DNA of 64,000 nt, taken from Cyanobium sp. NIES-981 (GTDB taxonomy: Bacteria > Cyanobacteriota > Cyanobacteriia > PCC-6307 > Cyanobiaceae). The notes beneath the pieces were generated by a model, which worked only from the letters and a program-made list of their open reading frames with translations, did not search any database and was not told where the DNA came from. Shown here in pieces: positions 22,510-30,011 of the stretch. Position 1 is the first letter of the stretch, and every line of letters starts with the position of its first letter. The position numbers and the translations under genes were made by a program. The stretch lies in the NCBI RefSeq assembly GCF_900088535.1, contig NZ_LT578417.1, positions 1,922,001 to 1,986,000 of the forward strand, in the 5' to 3' direction.

Positions 22510-23884
22510 GAGTTTGCAGAAAAAATCTCGTCGCGAGGCGAGTTCTCCCCCTCCGTGACCCAGCCAGCTGGTCATGGCGAGGCGATTATTGGAATGACTC
22601 AGGCTCGCTGTGAGTCCCTGATCCTCGGGATTGGTACCTCGCTCGACGCTGAATCTCCTCGCAGGCTCCCATCTCTGGAGAACGGCCTGTTCATGCCATC
22701 GCCTCCACAGGCCTGAGCAGGTTGCTCAGGCGGATCAGGTTGTAGGCGATCACATGCAGTCCGAACATGGCACTGACATTGGCCTGGCCGCGCAGCTTGA
22801 ACTGGCGCAGGCCGCCGAACTGCTTGATCCAGCCGAAAACCTTCTCGATGCCGCGGCGTGCATGGATCGACTTGGCATAGCCCTCATGGCGAGTGGTGCG
22901 GCCATCGATGGCGGAGCCGCCGGAGCGTCCTGCGTTCTGGGCGACATGCGGGGTAACGCCGATCCGTCGCATCTCTGCGACGAATCCATGGGTGTCGTAG
23001 TTCTTGTCAGCACCGATGGTTTTCTGGTGGTGCCCGGGGAGATCGGCGGCCATCTCCTTGGCCGCATCCCGTTCGCCGTAGCCGTCAGCCTGGGTCACCC
23101 GGCAATCCACCACCAGGGCATGGCGGTTGTCCATGAGCACATGCCCCCGGTAGCTGGGCAGGGCCGGGTGAACATTCGACTTGCGGGCCAGAAGAGCGTC
23201 GGGATCCGTGCCGGAGCGATGGGTCTTGTTGCTGAGACGCACCCCGCGGAAGTCGCCCTTGGCCCGCTTCCTGCCATCCTTGGCCGCCCCGAATCCCTCG
23301 CCAGGGCCTGATGGCGGAGGCGGCGGGTCATCCTCTCCGTCGATTCGCTCCAGGGAGGCATGTGAGGCCCAGGCTTGGAGCAGGGTGCCATCGACGGAGA
23401 AGTGTTCATTGCTGAGCAGCGGTTTCACCTCCGGTGCCGCCATCAGCTTCTCCAGGAACCGGCCCATCAACTGCTCGTTGAGCAGCCGCTCACGATTCTT
23501 GGTGAACGTGGTCGGATGCCAGATCGGATCGTCAGGACTCAAGCCCACAAACCAGCGGAACAGCAGGTTGTAGTCGAGCTGCTCCAGCAGCAGGCGCTCC
23601 GAACGGATCCCGTAGAACGCCTGCAGCAGTGAGGCCAGCAGCAATTGCTCAGGCGGTATCGATGGCCTGCCTTCTGAGGCATAGAGATGGCAGAAGGTGG
23701 GATTGAGGCGATCGAGAGCCTGATCCGCCAGCTTGCGAATCCGCCGCAGCGGATGGCCGGCCGGAATCCGCTCCTCGATCGAGACGTAGGAGAACAGTGA
23801 GCCTGTGCGCTCCTGCTGACCACGCATCAAGCCTGAGGCGGATACTCCATTTTCGCAGGGGTGGGCGGGTTTTTCAGCGAACTC
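22510..23884 (-). mobile_element. IS5-family insertion sequence
   Basis: The ends are GAGTTTGCAGAAAAA (left) and, as reverse complement of the right end, GAGTTCGCTGAAAAA. A CTAC target duplication flanks it at 22506-22509 and 23885-23888. The element is 1375 bp and carries one transposase gene on the minus strand. It interrupts the antitoxin gene of cassette 4 and is the only gene-bearing segment of the array transcribed leftward. Confidence 0.9.
22691..23830 (-). CDS. IS5-family transposase
   Basis: 379 residues. The N-terminal DUF772-like domain (YVSIEERIPAGHPLRRIRKLAD) is followed by the DDE core: FSVDGTLLQAW, IGADKNYD and RRGIEKVFGWIK, the last forming the Y/R-E-K signature of IS4/IS5 enzymes. 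No internal stop is seen, so it is presumably functional. Confidence 0.93.
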   Translation of the reverse strand: MMRGQQERTGSLFSYVSIEERIPAGHPLRRIRKLADQALDRLNPTFCHLYASEGRPSIPPEQLLLASLLQAFYGIRSERLLLEQLDYNLLFRWFVGLSPDDPIWHPTTFTKNRERLLNEQLMGRFLEKLMAAPEVKPLLSNEHFSVDGTLLQAWASHASLERIDGEDDPPPPPSGPGEGFGAAKDGRKRAKGDFRGVRLSNKTHRSGTDPDALLARKSNVHPALPSYRGHVLMDNRHALVVDCRVTQADGYGERDAAKEMAADLPGHHQKTIGADKNYDTHGFVAEMRRIGVTPHVAQNAGRSGGSAIDGRTTRHEGYAKSIHARRGIEKVFGWIKQFGGLRQFKLRGQANVSAMFGLHVIAYNLIRLSNLLRPVEAMA

Positions 23885-23888
23885 CTAC

Positions 23889-23999
23889 AAGGCCTTGTCT
23901 GGAGAGCGCAGTCCCAGCTTTGACACAATCCTGAGGGTGGTCGCGGCCCTGGGCCTGAAGTTGAGCGCGAGTGTGAGAAGTGAAGCGGAGGTGACTTGA
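23889..23999 (+). pseudogene. Cassette 4: 3' part of the split HTH antitoxin gene
   Basis: Reads KALSGERSPSFDTILRVVAALG and ends shortly after, which is the normal C-terminal half of the HTH antidote family. It directly continues residue 66 of the upstream fragment once the IS and one target-site copy are removed. Without the element the antitoxin would be 102 residues. Confidence 0.88.
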
Positions 24000-24052
24000 G
24001 CTTTACAGATGAGGCGTAGGTCCGCAAACGCTGCCTGTTGAGATGCGACACC

Positions 24053-24142
24053 TTCGAACAAGCCCCTGGAGCGGGCAGGCCGCCGCCGAGTCTGTTTCGA
24101 TAGCGATAGCTTCTTGCCTGCCACTCAGGGGCAGCGTTATAC
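24053..24142 (+). other. attC site 4
   Basis: Left R-box TTCGAAC (24053-24059) and right core GTTATAC (24136-24142). Its L-boxes and a 25-bp stretch before the core match attC 3 almost exactly. It closes cassette 4, which begins TTCGAA (a palindrome, so start and R-box look alike). Confidence 0.85.
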
Positions 24143-24188
24143 GTATCGCTAAGCTTTCAGCTATCAAGCAAGGAACCTGCAAGGTCTG

Positions 24189-25085
24189 ATGTTGAAGCCA
24201 GATTCATTCGAAATCGCTGCTGCCCTTCAAGAGCTACGCAAGCGGTGGGAGAACGTCTTAAATGCTCGTTATCAGACATGGCCAGGGCATTTCAGTGGCT
24301 TAATGACCTTTATGAGAGACAATCCTTATCTCGCCGATATTCTAAAGGAAGCTAGTCAGCAAAGTGCCGTCGCTTTTCGTGACTGGTGGTCCGAGTTCCA
24401 GGCAACAGGAAACTCTTTTGTTGGGACAAAGTCATATTCTATACCCACAGACAATACCACCAGGGCAGTGCTCTTTTATCAGTTCCTGGAGGAGATTGAG
24501 GCAGGGAGGATTGACCTTCAAAGATTTTGCGTTGATGCCTATGGGGCATCAAAGTTTCAAGATATGTCGGATACGTTCAACCGTGAGATTGTGTCCCATG
24601 TAGTGGGAGAGATGGAAAGGAAGTTGATTGATCTACAAAGCACTATAAGTAGTTCTCGGCTTGCAGACGAAGATCCTCCAGAAGTTGGAAAGGTGGCATA
24701 CGTGAGCTCACGGCGAATAGAAGAACTTAGATCACTGACCCCGCAGGGCTTTGATTTATCAAGACTGGTTCGCCTGCTTGAAGAGCTCAACTCTAACTAC
24801 GAGAACAGCTGCTTCATGAGTTGCGCCATGCTAGTCAGGGCAATCACCGATCACATCCCTCCAATCTTCAATAAATCAACCTTCGGAGAGGTTGCCTCAA
24901 ATTATGGAGGAAGGTCATTCAAGGATTCAATGGAATATCTTGATCGCGGCCTTCGAAAGATTGCCGATAATCAACTTCATTCCCAGATTCGTCACAAAGA
25001 GTCTTTGCCAACAGCTCAGCAAGTTCATTTCTCCCAGATGCTTGACGTACTACTCGGCGAGATTATTATCCTACTTTCTAGATGA
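24189..25085 (+). CDS. Cassette 5: unrecognised helical protein, possibly Abi/HEPN-like
   Basis: A 298-residue, mostly alpha-helical protein. The C-terminal 120 residues (FDLSRLVRLLEELNSNYENS, AMLVRAITDHIPPIF, SFKDSMEYLDRGLRKIADNQLH) form a distinct domain that I recall seeing at the end of several uncharacterised proteins. RAITDH fits the loose Rx4-6H pattern of HEPN RNases, but that pattern alone is weak evidence. It is the only gene of cassette 5 and ends 4 bp before attC 5. AT-rich composition. A defensive role is a guess from context. Confidence 0.6.
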   Translation: MLKPDSFEIAAALQELRKRWENVLNARYQTWPGHFSGLMTFMRDNPYLADILKEASQQSAVAFRDWWSEFQATGNSFVGTKSYSIPTDNTTRAVLFYQFLEEIEAGRIDLQRFCVDAYGASKFQDMSDTFNREIVSHVVGEMERKLIDLQSTISSSRLADEDPPEVGKVAYVSSRRIEELRSLTPQGFDLSRLVRLLEELNSNYENSCFMSCAMLVRAITDHIPPIFNKSTFGEVASNYGGRSFKDSMEYLDRGLRKIADNQLHSQIRHKESLPTAQQVHFSQMLDVLLGEIIILLSR

Positions 25086-25089
25086 GAAC

Positions 25090-25178
25090 GTATAACAACG
25101 CCATCCACCAGAGCCGCCACCGAGGGATGTCTCAAGTCGCGTAATCAATCAGCGGCCTGGTGATGGCGGGCGTTAGAT
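25090..25178 (+). other. attC site 5
   Basis: Left R-box GTATAAC (25090-25096) and right core GTTAGAT (25172-25178), a perfect GTTRRRY. L-boxes GCCATCCACCAG and CTGGTGATGGCG pair well. It closes cassette 5 (start TTATAC) and resembles attC 7. Confidence 0.9.
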
Positions 25179-25387
25179 GCACAGCCACTCAGGCCGGACT
25201 AGCAACTGAAGACACAGGAAAACAGAAGTGTTGAATACATATCCATCGCTGCAGGGCCTTGATCTGAGTGAAATGGGCTTGATTATGCACCGCCACCCCC
25301 ATTCGTTCATGGAGGCCAATTGATGACTAGCATGGTAAAATCAACCTTTAACAGATCTAGCGCAACTCCCCTAAAACTGGTTCCTCA

Positions 25388-26437
25388 ATGGCACTGCAGC
25401 GCCTAACAGCAAAGAATCTCACCGTCTTCACTAAGGCTGACTTGACCTTTGGCAAGGGGCTAAATGTAATTGTTGGCGAGAATGGCGCCGGCAAGACACA
25501 CCTTTTAAAACTGGCCTATTCAGTGATTGCAACTTTCTGGGAAGAAGGAAGGAAGCCGAGTCCAACTACACCTACGAAGACTCATCTGCAGGTCAAACTC
25601 GCAGACAAGCTAGTCAATGTCTTCCGCCCGGAGGCACTCGGGCGATTGACTCGCAGAAAGCCTGGACGGGAAAGATGTGATGTAAGCCTTAAGTTCACAG
25701 ACAGCAAGCACAACATATCCTTTAGCTTTGCCACCAACAGTAAGACCGAAGTTGCACTTGAAGTGACCCCAAGTTCTTGGCTAGAAGTGTCTGCCGCCTA
25801 CTTCCCGACACGGGAGCTGCTCACAATCTTTCCCAACTTCGTCTCAGTTTACGAGGGACACTATCTTGAGTTTGAAGAGACTTGGAGGGATACCTGCTTA
25901 ATGTTAGGCGAGCCTCTACAAAGAGGGCCTAGAGAAAAGCGCATTCAAGAACTCTTAGCGCCTATCGAGGATGCTATGGGGGGAAAGATTGAGCTCGATA
26001 AAGTTGGGCGCTTTTATCTCAGCACTCCAAATGGACGACTGGAGATGCCTCTAGTCGCAGAGGGCCTGCGGAAGCTTGGAATGCTTGCAAGGTTGGTTGC
26101 GACTGGAAGCTTGCTGGACAAAGGTTTCTTGTTTTGGGATGAGCCGGAAGCGAATCTTAATCCTATGCTAATTAAACAGGTAGCAAAAAGCATTCTGTCT
26201 CTAAGTTCATCAGGCATTCAGGTCTTTTTGGCAACTCACAGTCTATTCTTGCTGCGAGAGATCGAGATCCTTACATCTCAACAGCCCTTTGATGGGCTAA
26301 GCGCAAGGTTCTTCGGGTTGCATAAAGATGCCGATGGATCTGTAAGCGTATCTCAAGGTGACTCAATAGATGAGATCGGAGATATCACCTCGCTTGACGA
26401 AGAACTTGCCCAGTCCGATAGATTTATCGAAGCATGA
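25388..26437 (+). CDS. Cassette 6: AAA (ABC-type/AAA15-like) ATPase
   Basis: This 349-residue protein has an SMC/ABC-like ATPase layout. The N-terminal strand pair leads to the Walker [10 protein letters not shown] (about residues 31-39). A variable helical insert follows. The C-terminal lobe has [13 protein letters not shown] in place of an ABC signature, Walker [13 protein letters not shown] and the switch His in [10 protein letters not shown]. There is no TOPRIM domain, so it is not an OLD nuclease. The second gene of the cassette begins 7 bp later and encodes a predicted nuclease. ATPase-nuclease pairs of this kind are common in phage defence. Confidence 0.85.
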   Translation: MALQRLTAKNLTVFTKADLTFGKGLNVIVGENGAGKTHLLKLAYSVIATFWEEGRKPSPTTPTKTHLQVKLADKLVNVFRPEALGRLTRRKPGRERCDVSLKFTDSKHNISFSFATNSKTEVALEVTPSSWLEVSAAYFPTRELLTIFPNFVSVYEGHYLEFEETWRDTCLMLGEPLQRGPREKRIQELLAPIEDAMGGKIELDKVGRFYLSTPNGRLEMPLVAEGLRKLGMLARLVATGSLLDKGFLFWDEPEANLNPMLIKQVAKSILSLSSSGIQVFLATHSLFLLREIEILTSQQPFDGLSARFFGLHKDADGSVSVSQGDSIDEIGDITSLDEELAQSDRFIEA

Positions 26438-26444
26438 CCTCGCC

Positions 26445-26509
26445 ATGACTGTGCATCATGTAGATGGGTTAGTATTCGACTTCCCTTCGCCTTGGCTAGC
26501 AAGCAAGTA
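26445..26509 (+). pseudogene. Cassette 6: 5' end of predicted PD-(D/E)xK nuclease gene split by an IS
   Basis: ATG at 26445, 7 bp after the ATPase stop, encodes TVHHVDGLVFDFPSPWLASK after the initiator, and the codon TAC is then broken by the element at 26510. Excising the IS plus one CAAGTA copy fuses this to 28231-28669 in frame, giving a 167-residue protein. The junction SKYDEWSFYRNQF reads naturally. Confidence 0.87.
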
Positions 26510-28224
26510 GGGCCTCCTGAGAAAAGCCACATCCACTGCAGCGCAATGGATGTGAGCAGTTTTCTCGGCTAAAATGTACGAGATTGGGCTCGTTTGCGCC
26601 CAAAAGCCGCCCAGAGTTTTCCACATGTACCGACGTGAGCATCGTGATCAGCTCTCGTTCGAGGACTTCTTCCTGCCGTTTGGAGGAAAGCTCTCTGGTG
26701 ACAATCGCTGGATCAAGCTGGCTGAGCTGATCCCATGGGATGAGCTGGAAGGTGACTATGCAGCTCAGTTCTGCAAGGGCTTTGGCGCCCCGGCAAAGCC
26801 ATTTCGCATGGCACTGGGCGCCCTGATCATCAAGGCCCGCATGGGGCTGACTGATGAAGAACTGGTTGAGCAAATCAAAGAGAACCCCTATCTCCAGTTC
26901 TTCATCGGCCTGGAGGCATTTCAGTACTCGGCTCCGTTTGACCCATCAATGATGGTGTACTTCCGGAAGCGGCTGCCAGATTCGGTCGTGAATGACTGCA
27001 ATGAACGAATCGTGCGTCACGGTCTGAACGTGATCCGTTCGTCTGCAGTTGATGAGCACGACAGCAGCGATGGAGGCGGAGCCGGGAGCGCAGCTGATCA
27101 GAAGATTGAATCCAAAACGCCACGGCCAAATCAGGGGTCACTGCTGATTGATGCGACATGCGTTCCGGCAGATATTCGGCATCCAACGGATCTCTCGCTG
27201 CTCAATGAAGGCCGAGAGCTCACCGAGACTCTGATCGATGCCATGTATTCGCAGGTCAGAGAGTCCTTTGGTCACAAACCACGAACGCATCGGAAGCAGG
27301 CCAGGCAGCAGTTCCTCGCCGTGGCCAAGAAAAAACGCCCTCGGTTTCTCAAGATCCGCAAAGCGATCAAGCAACAGCTTGGGCATCTCAAGCGCAACCT
27401 TGCCAACATTGACGCCCTGACAGCCTGTGGCGCAAGCCTTCTGGCGGCTGGGCGGCATGCCTATCAGAAGCTGTTGGTTGTCAGTGAGCTGGTCCGCCAG
27501 CAGAACATTCTCTATCGCTCAGACACCAGAAGTATTCCCGCTCGCATCGTCAGCCTCTGTCAAGCGCACATCAGGCCAATTGTTCGCGGCAAGGCGAGGT
27601 GCAATGTTGAGTTCGGCGCCAAGATCTCACTTTCTGTCACCGATGAAGGATTTGCTTTCCTGGATCGGCTGAGCTTTGACCCCTACAACGAAGGGGAAGA
27701 TCTGAAAGTTCAGGCCCAAGCCTATCGTCGTCGATACGGCTGCTATCCGGAGGTGATCTGCGCTGATCAGATCTACCGCACAAGATCAAATCGGGCATTC
27801 TGCCAGCGTCACGGCATTCGGCTGAGTGGGCCTCGTCTTGGTCGCCCGAAGAATGATCCGGAGTTGGTGGCAGCCGAGAGGCGGCAGTTCGTTGATGATC
27901 AAAGGCGGCGCAATGCTGTTGAAGGCAAGATCGGTCAAGGCAAGCGTCGCTATGGATTGGGATTGATCCGAGAGAAACTGCCGGCAACACAGGGTTCATC
28001 CATCGCGATGAATGTCCTGGTCATGAACCTCCAGAAGCTCCTGGAGCTTCTTTGTCTCTATTTTGTGCTCTGCTGGCAACTCTTGGTCTCCGCCGCACGG
28101 GCTCTGAGCTCCAGCAGCAGAGAGCTGAGTTGTCAGCTCAGCGGGGCCTGAGGATCACTCAGAGGTCGCCCGGGCAGGCTCATTGTGGTGCGCATTGCCC
28201 GCGGCTCACTTTCTCAGGAGGCCC
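26510..28224 (+). mobile_element. IS5/IS1182-type insertion sequence
   Basis: Terminal inverted repeats GGGCCTCCTGAGAAA (left) and TTTCTCAGGAGGCCC (right) delimit a 1715-bp element. A 6-bp target duplication CAAGTA is present at 26504-26509 and 28225-28230. It carries one long transposase gene in the same direction as the cassette genes and interrupts the nuclease gene of cassette 6. Confidence 0.9.
26625..28151 (+). CDS. IS5/IS1182-type DDE transposase
   Basis: 508 residues from the ATG at 26625 (an in-frame ATG at 26574 adds 17 unlikely residues). An N-terminal DUF772-like domain is present (FRMALGALIIKARMGLTDEELVEQI). The DDE core is LLIDATCVPADIR, EVICADQIYRT and AVEGKIGQGKRRYGL. A long helical, Lys/Arg-rich insert separates the first two Asp. 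No internal stops. The C-terminal hydrophobic segment is usual for the group. Confidence 0.9.
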   Translation: MYRREHRDQLSFEDFFLPFGGKLSGDNRWIKLAELIPWDELEGDYAAQFCKGFGAPAKPFRMALGALIIKARMGLTDEELVEQIKENPYLQFFIGLEAFQYSAPFDPSMMVYFRKRLPDSVVNDCNERIVRHGLNVIRSSAVDEHDSSDGGGAGSAADQKIESKTPRPNQGSLLIDATCVPADIRHPTDLSLLNEGRELTETLIDAMYSQVRESFGHKPRTHRKQARQQFLAVAKKKRPRFLKIRKAIKQQLGHLKRNLANIDALTACGASLLAAGRHAYQKLLVVSELVRQQNILYRSDTRSIPARIVSLCQAHIRPIVRGKARCNVEFGAKISLSVTDEGFAFLDRLSFDPYNEGEDLKVQAQAYRRRYGCYPEVICADQIYRTRSNRAFCQRHGIRLSGPRLGRPKNDPELVAAERRQFVDDQRRRNAVEGKIGQGKRRYGLGLIREKLPATQGSSIAMNVLVMNLQKLLELLCLYFVLCWQLLVSAARALSSSSRELSCQLSGA

Positions 28225-28230
28225 CAAGTA

Positions 28231-28669
28231 CGACGAATGGAGTTTCTATCGCAATCAGTTTCTGCGCATGCGGCCTGGCATTAAATCAGTAGACTTAATT
28301 GCGCTCAATCCCGATACAGCATGGATGATTGAGGTCAAGGACTACAGAGTTCATCGCAGAACGAAGATAGTTGACATCCATCAGGAGTTCGCCGAGAAAG
28401 TCCTGCACACACTTTCAGCACTGCTGCCTGCAAAGGCTAACGCCACTGACCTCACGGAAAGGAGGTTTGCCGCTGAGACTCTCAGACGAGGCCGGCTTAG
28501 ACTTGTACTACATCTAGAGCAGCCGGCAAAACATTCAAAGTTGTTTCCAAGAGCCATCAACCCCGTAAATGTACAACTAAAACTCAGACAAGTGCTCAAG
28601 GCTATTGATCCTCATCCTATCGTTGCAGAGACTGGAAGGATGCATGGCCTAGTCTGGTCTGTTGCGTAG
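28231..28669 (+). pseudogene. Cassette 6: 3' part of the split predicted PD-(D/E)xK nuclease gene
   Basis: Carries the core of the protein: VDLIALNPDTAWMIEVKDYR supplies Asp, then 12 residues, then ExK, the metal-binding pattern of PD-(D/E)xK nucleases. It is followed by a helix (DIHQEFAEKVLHTLSAL) and LRLVLHLEQPAKHSKLFPRA. An open frame from 28052 inside the IS runs into this part and could yield a chimeric protein, but the natural N-terminus is at 26445. The nuclease function is predicted from the motif only. Confidence 0.8.
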
Positions 28670-28731
28670 TGCGCCATTAAGCATTATCCCGCTTCTAGTG
28701 GACAACGGGAAGCAACCTTGGCTTGATAGGC

Positions 28732-28820
28732 ATCTAACATCAAGATTCAGCGGGCGTGCGCACTGAGGTCTCAGTTAAATCTTTAAGACTCATCCACGCC
28801 GCTGATCTTGGGCGTTAGAG
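28732..28820 (+). other. attC site 6
   Basis: Left R-box ATCTAAC (28732-28738) and right core GTTAGAG (28814-28820). L-boxes AAGATTCAGCGGGCG and CGCCGCTGATCTT are of the attC 1/attC 2 type. It closes cassette 6 (start TTAGAT). Confidence 0.88.
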
Positions 28821-28883
28821 AGATGGGGGCACAGGCTGCCGAGGCAAAAAGAGGTATAGTCGACGTATAGCCGCCACCGAGGT

Positions 28884-29126
28884 ATGCAGACGAAGGTCCA
28901 AAAGTGGGGGAACAGCCTTGGTGTGAGGATTCCACGCGGCTTGGCTGAGGAGGTTGGGTTGGGTGCCGGCACCGAGGTCAGCCTCACCGCGAAGGATGGT
29001 GAGCTGGTCCTGAGGCCCTCTGTGCCAAGCCGCTTCAAGCTTGCGGATCTTCTTGCAGAGGTCACGCCAGAGAACATCCACGCGTCTATTGATTCAGGGG
29101 ATGCAGTAGGCGCCGAAGCATTCTGA
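28884..29126 (+). CDS. mazE: Cassette 7: MazE-family antitoxin
   Basis: This 80-residue protein begins with the AbrB/MazE swapped-hairpin DNA-binding domain (VQKWGNSLGVRIPRGLAEEVGLGAGTEV). An acidic C-terminal tail would wrap the toxin. The stop overlaps the toxin start as TGATG. The DNA-binding domain should repress its own operon. Confidence 0.93.
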   Translation: MQTKVQKWGNSLGVRIPRGLAEEVGLGAGTEVSLTAKDGELVLRPSVPSRFKLADLLAEVTPENIHASIDSGDAVGAEAF

Positions 29127-29482
29127 TGTCGTCCCACGTGCCCGATCGTGGTGATTTGGTATGGCTGGAGTTCACACCTCAAGCCGGGAGTGAACAGCGT
29201 GGTAGAAGGCCAGCACTTGTTCTATCTCCAAGGTCCTACAACGGAAAAGTCGGTCTGCTCTTGTGCTGTCCTGTAACGTCCAAGGTCAAGGGATATCCCT
29301 TTGAGGTGGAGCTCCCTGATGGATATTCCGTCAGCGGAGTTGTTTTGTCAGACCAGCTCAAGAGCCTTGACTGGCGATCGAGGAAAGTGAAGTTCATCGA
29401 GCGAGCTTCCTCCCATGTAATGGCGATGGTGACTGCGCGGATTTTACCGCTTCTTGAACCTGACACTCCTGCCACTCTCTAA
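29126..29482 (+). CDS. mazF: Cassette 7: MazF-family endoribonuclease toxin
   Basis: This 118-residue PemK/MazF fold begins RGDLVWLEFTPQAGSEQRGRRPALVLSP and continues CCPVTSKVKGYPFEVEL and GVVLSDQLKSLDWRSRKVKFIE. Family members cut mRNA at short sequence motifs. The TAA stop lies inside the left R-box (CTCTAAC) of attC 7, so the gene ends exactly at the recombination site, a compact cassette design. Confidence 0.94.
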   Translation: MSSHVPDRGDLVWLEFTPQAGSEQRGRRPALVLSPRSYNGKVGLLLCCPVTSKVKGYPFEVELPDGYSVSGVVLSDQLKSLDWRSRKVKFIERASSHVMAMVTARILPLLEPDTPATL

Positions 29483-29578
29483 CACAGCCATTCACCTGGT
29501 CCGCCCCCAATGTTCCATGGAAGCCTGTGGCGGTCGTCTCACACACTCTTGGCGGCCAGGTGATGGCAAGCGTTAGGG
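29477..29578 (+). other. attC site 7
   Basis: Left R-box CTCTAAC (29477-29483) and right core GTTAGGG (29572-29578). L-boxes CCATTCACCTGG and CCAGGTGATGGC are of the attC 5 type. It closes cassette 7 (start TTAGAG). The next cassette begins TTAGGG, but a matching CCCTAAC was not found before 32.2 kb. Confidence 0.85.
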
Positions 29579-29709
29579 AAGGTCTGGACAACTGCACTGC
29601 GGAAAAGTGGTCGCAAGCAAGGGCATCAGCCTCGTGACGTGGACCCCGGAAACTGAACCAGTCCTTATGAGAGCTTCCCGACCGGCCAGACTTGGCCAGG
29701 AGAAGCCCC

Positions 29710-29988
29710 ATGAAACGCAAGCGTCACACACCCGAGCAGATCATCCGCAAGCTGCGCACCGCTGAGCAGCTTCTCAACCAGGGCCAGAGCGTCGCTGATG
29801 TGTACAGGACCCTGGAGGTTTCTGCTCCCACCTACCACCGCTGGCAGCAGCTCTATGGCGGCATGAAAGCCACCGAGGCCAAACGCCTCAAGGAGCTGGA
29901 GCAGGAGAACAGCCGGCTCAAGCGATTGCTCGCGGATGCTGAGCTCGATAAAGCGATGCTCAAGGAGCTGGCCGAGGGAAACTTCTGA
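29710..29988 (+). CDS. IS3-family transposase OrfA
   Basis: 92 residues with the HTH of the IS3 OrfA family (KRHTPEQIIRKLRTAEQLLNQG, SVADVYRTLEVSAPTYHRW) and a leucine-zipper-like C-terminus (RLKELEQENSRLKRLLADAEL). A heptamer GGGAAAC at 29976-29982, read as G GGA AAC in this frame, lies 6 nt before the stop. It is a classic -1 slippage sequence for making the OrfAB fusion transposase. Confidence 0.93.
   Translation: MKRKRHTPEQIIRKLRTAEQLLNQGQSVADVYRTLEVSAPTYHRWQQLYGGMKATEAKRLKELEQENSRLKRLLADAELDKAMLKELAEGNF
29976..29982 (+). promoter_or_regulatory. Probable -1 ribosomal frameshift heptamer (G GGA AAC)
   Basis: It fits the X XXY YYZ pattern in the OrfA frame. Slipping back one base here reads KLLSPERRRRAVMVLQDRF, the usual junction of IS3 OrfAB, directly into the OrfB frame. 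Confidence 0.7.
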
Positions 29989-30011
29989 GCCCGGAACGAC
30001 GCCGCAGGGCC

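Larger units (their letters stand above)
17311..29578 (+). mobile_element. Integron gene-cassette array without visible integrase (CALIN-like)
   Basis: Seven attC-like sites of 86-102 bp delimit cassettes starting at 17312, 18527, 21191, 21932, 24137, 25173 and 28815. An eighth, open-ended cassette starts at 29573. Each of the first seven cassettes begins with six bases that are the exact reverse complement of the left R-box of its own attC: TTGGAC/GTCCAA, TTCGGC/GCCGAA, TTATCC/GGATAA, TTCGAA/TTCGAA, TTATAC/GTATAA, TTAGAT/ATCTAA and TTAGAG/CTCTAA. That follows from G|TT recombination of circular cassettes. Every cassette gene reads rightward. No intI lies in the window, so the array is either orphaned or separated from its integrase. 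Confidence 0.85.

Noticed and set aside
22312..22716. 134-residue antitoxin as an intact gene
   Set aside because: Residues after about 66 are encoded by the IS5 element, and the genuine C-terminal half lies at 23889-23999.
25388..26437. OLD-family (Gabija GajA-like) nuclease
   Set aside because: The protein ends shortly after the ATPase switch region and has no TOPRIM domain.
28052..28669. Continuous frame of 205 codons treated as one natural gene
   Set aside because: Its first 60 codons lie inside the IS. The real gene starts at 26445, as shown by the target duplication and the restored frame, although chimeric expression is possible.
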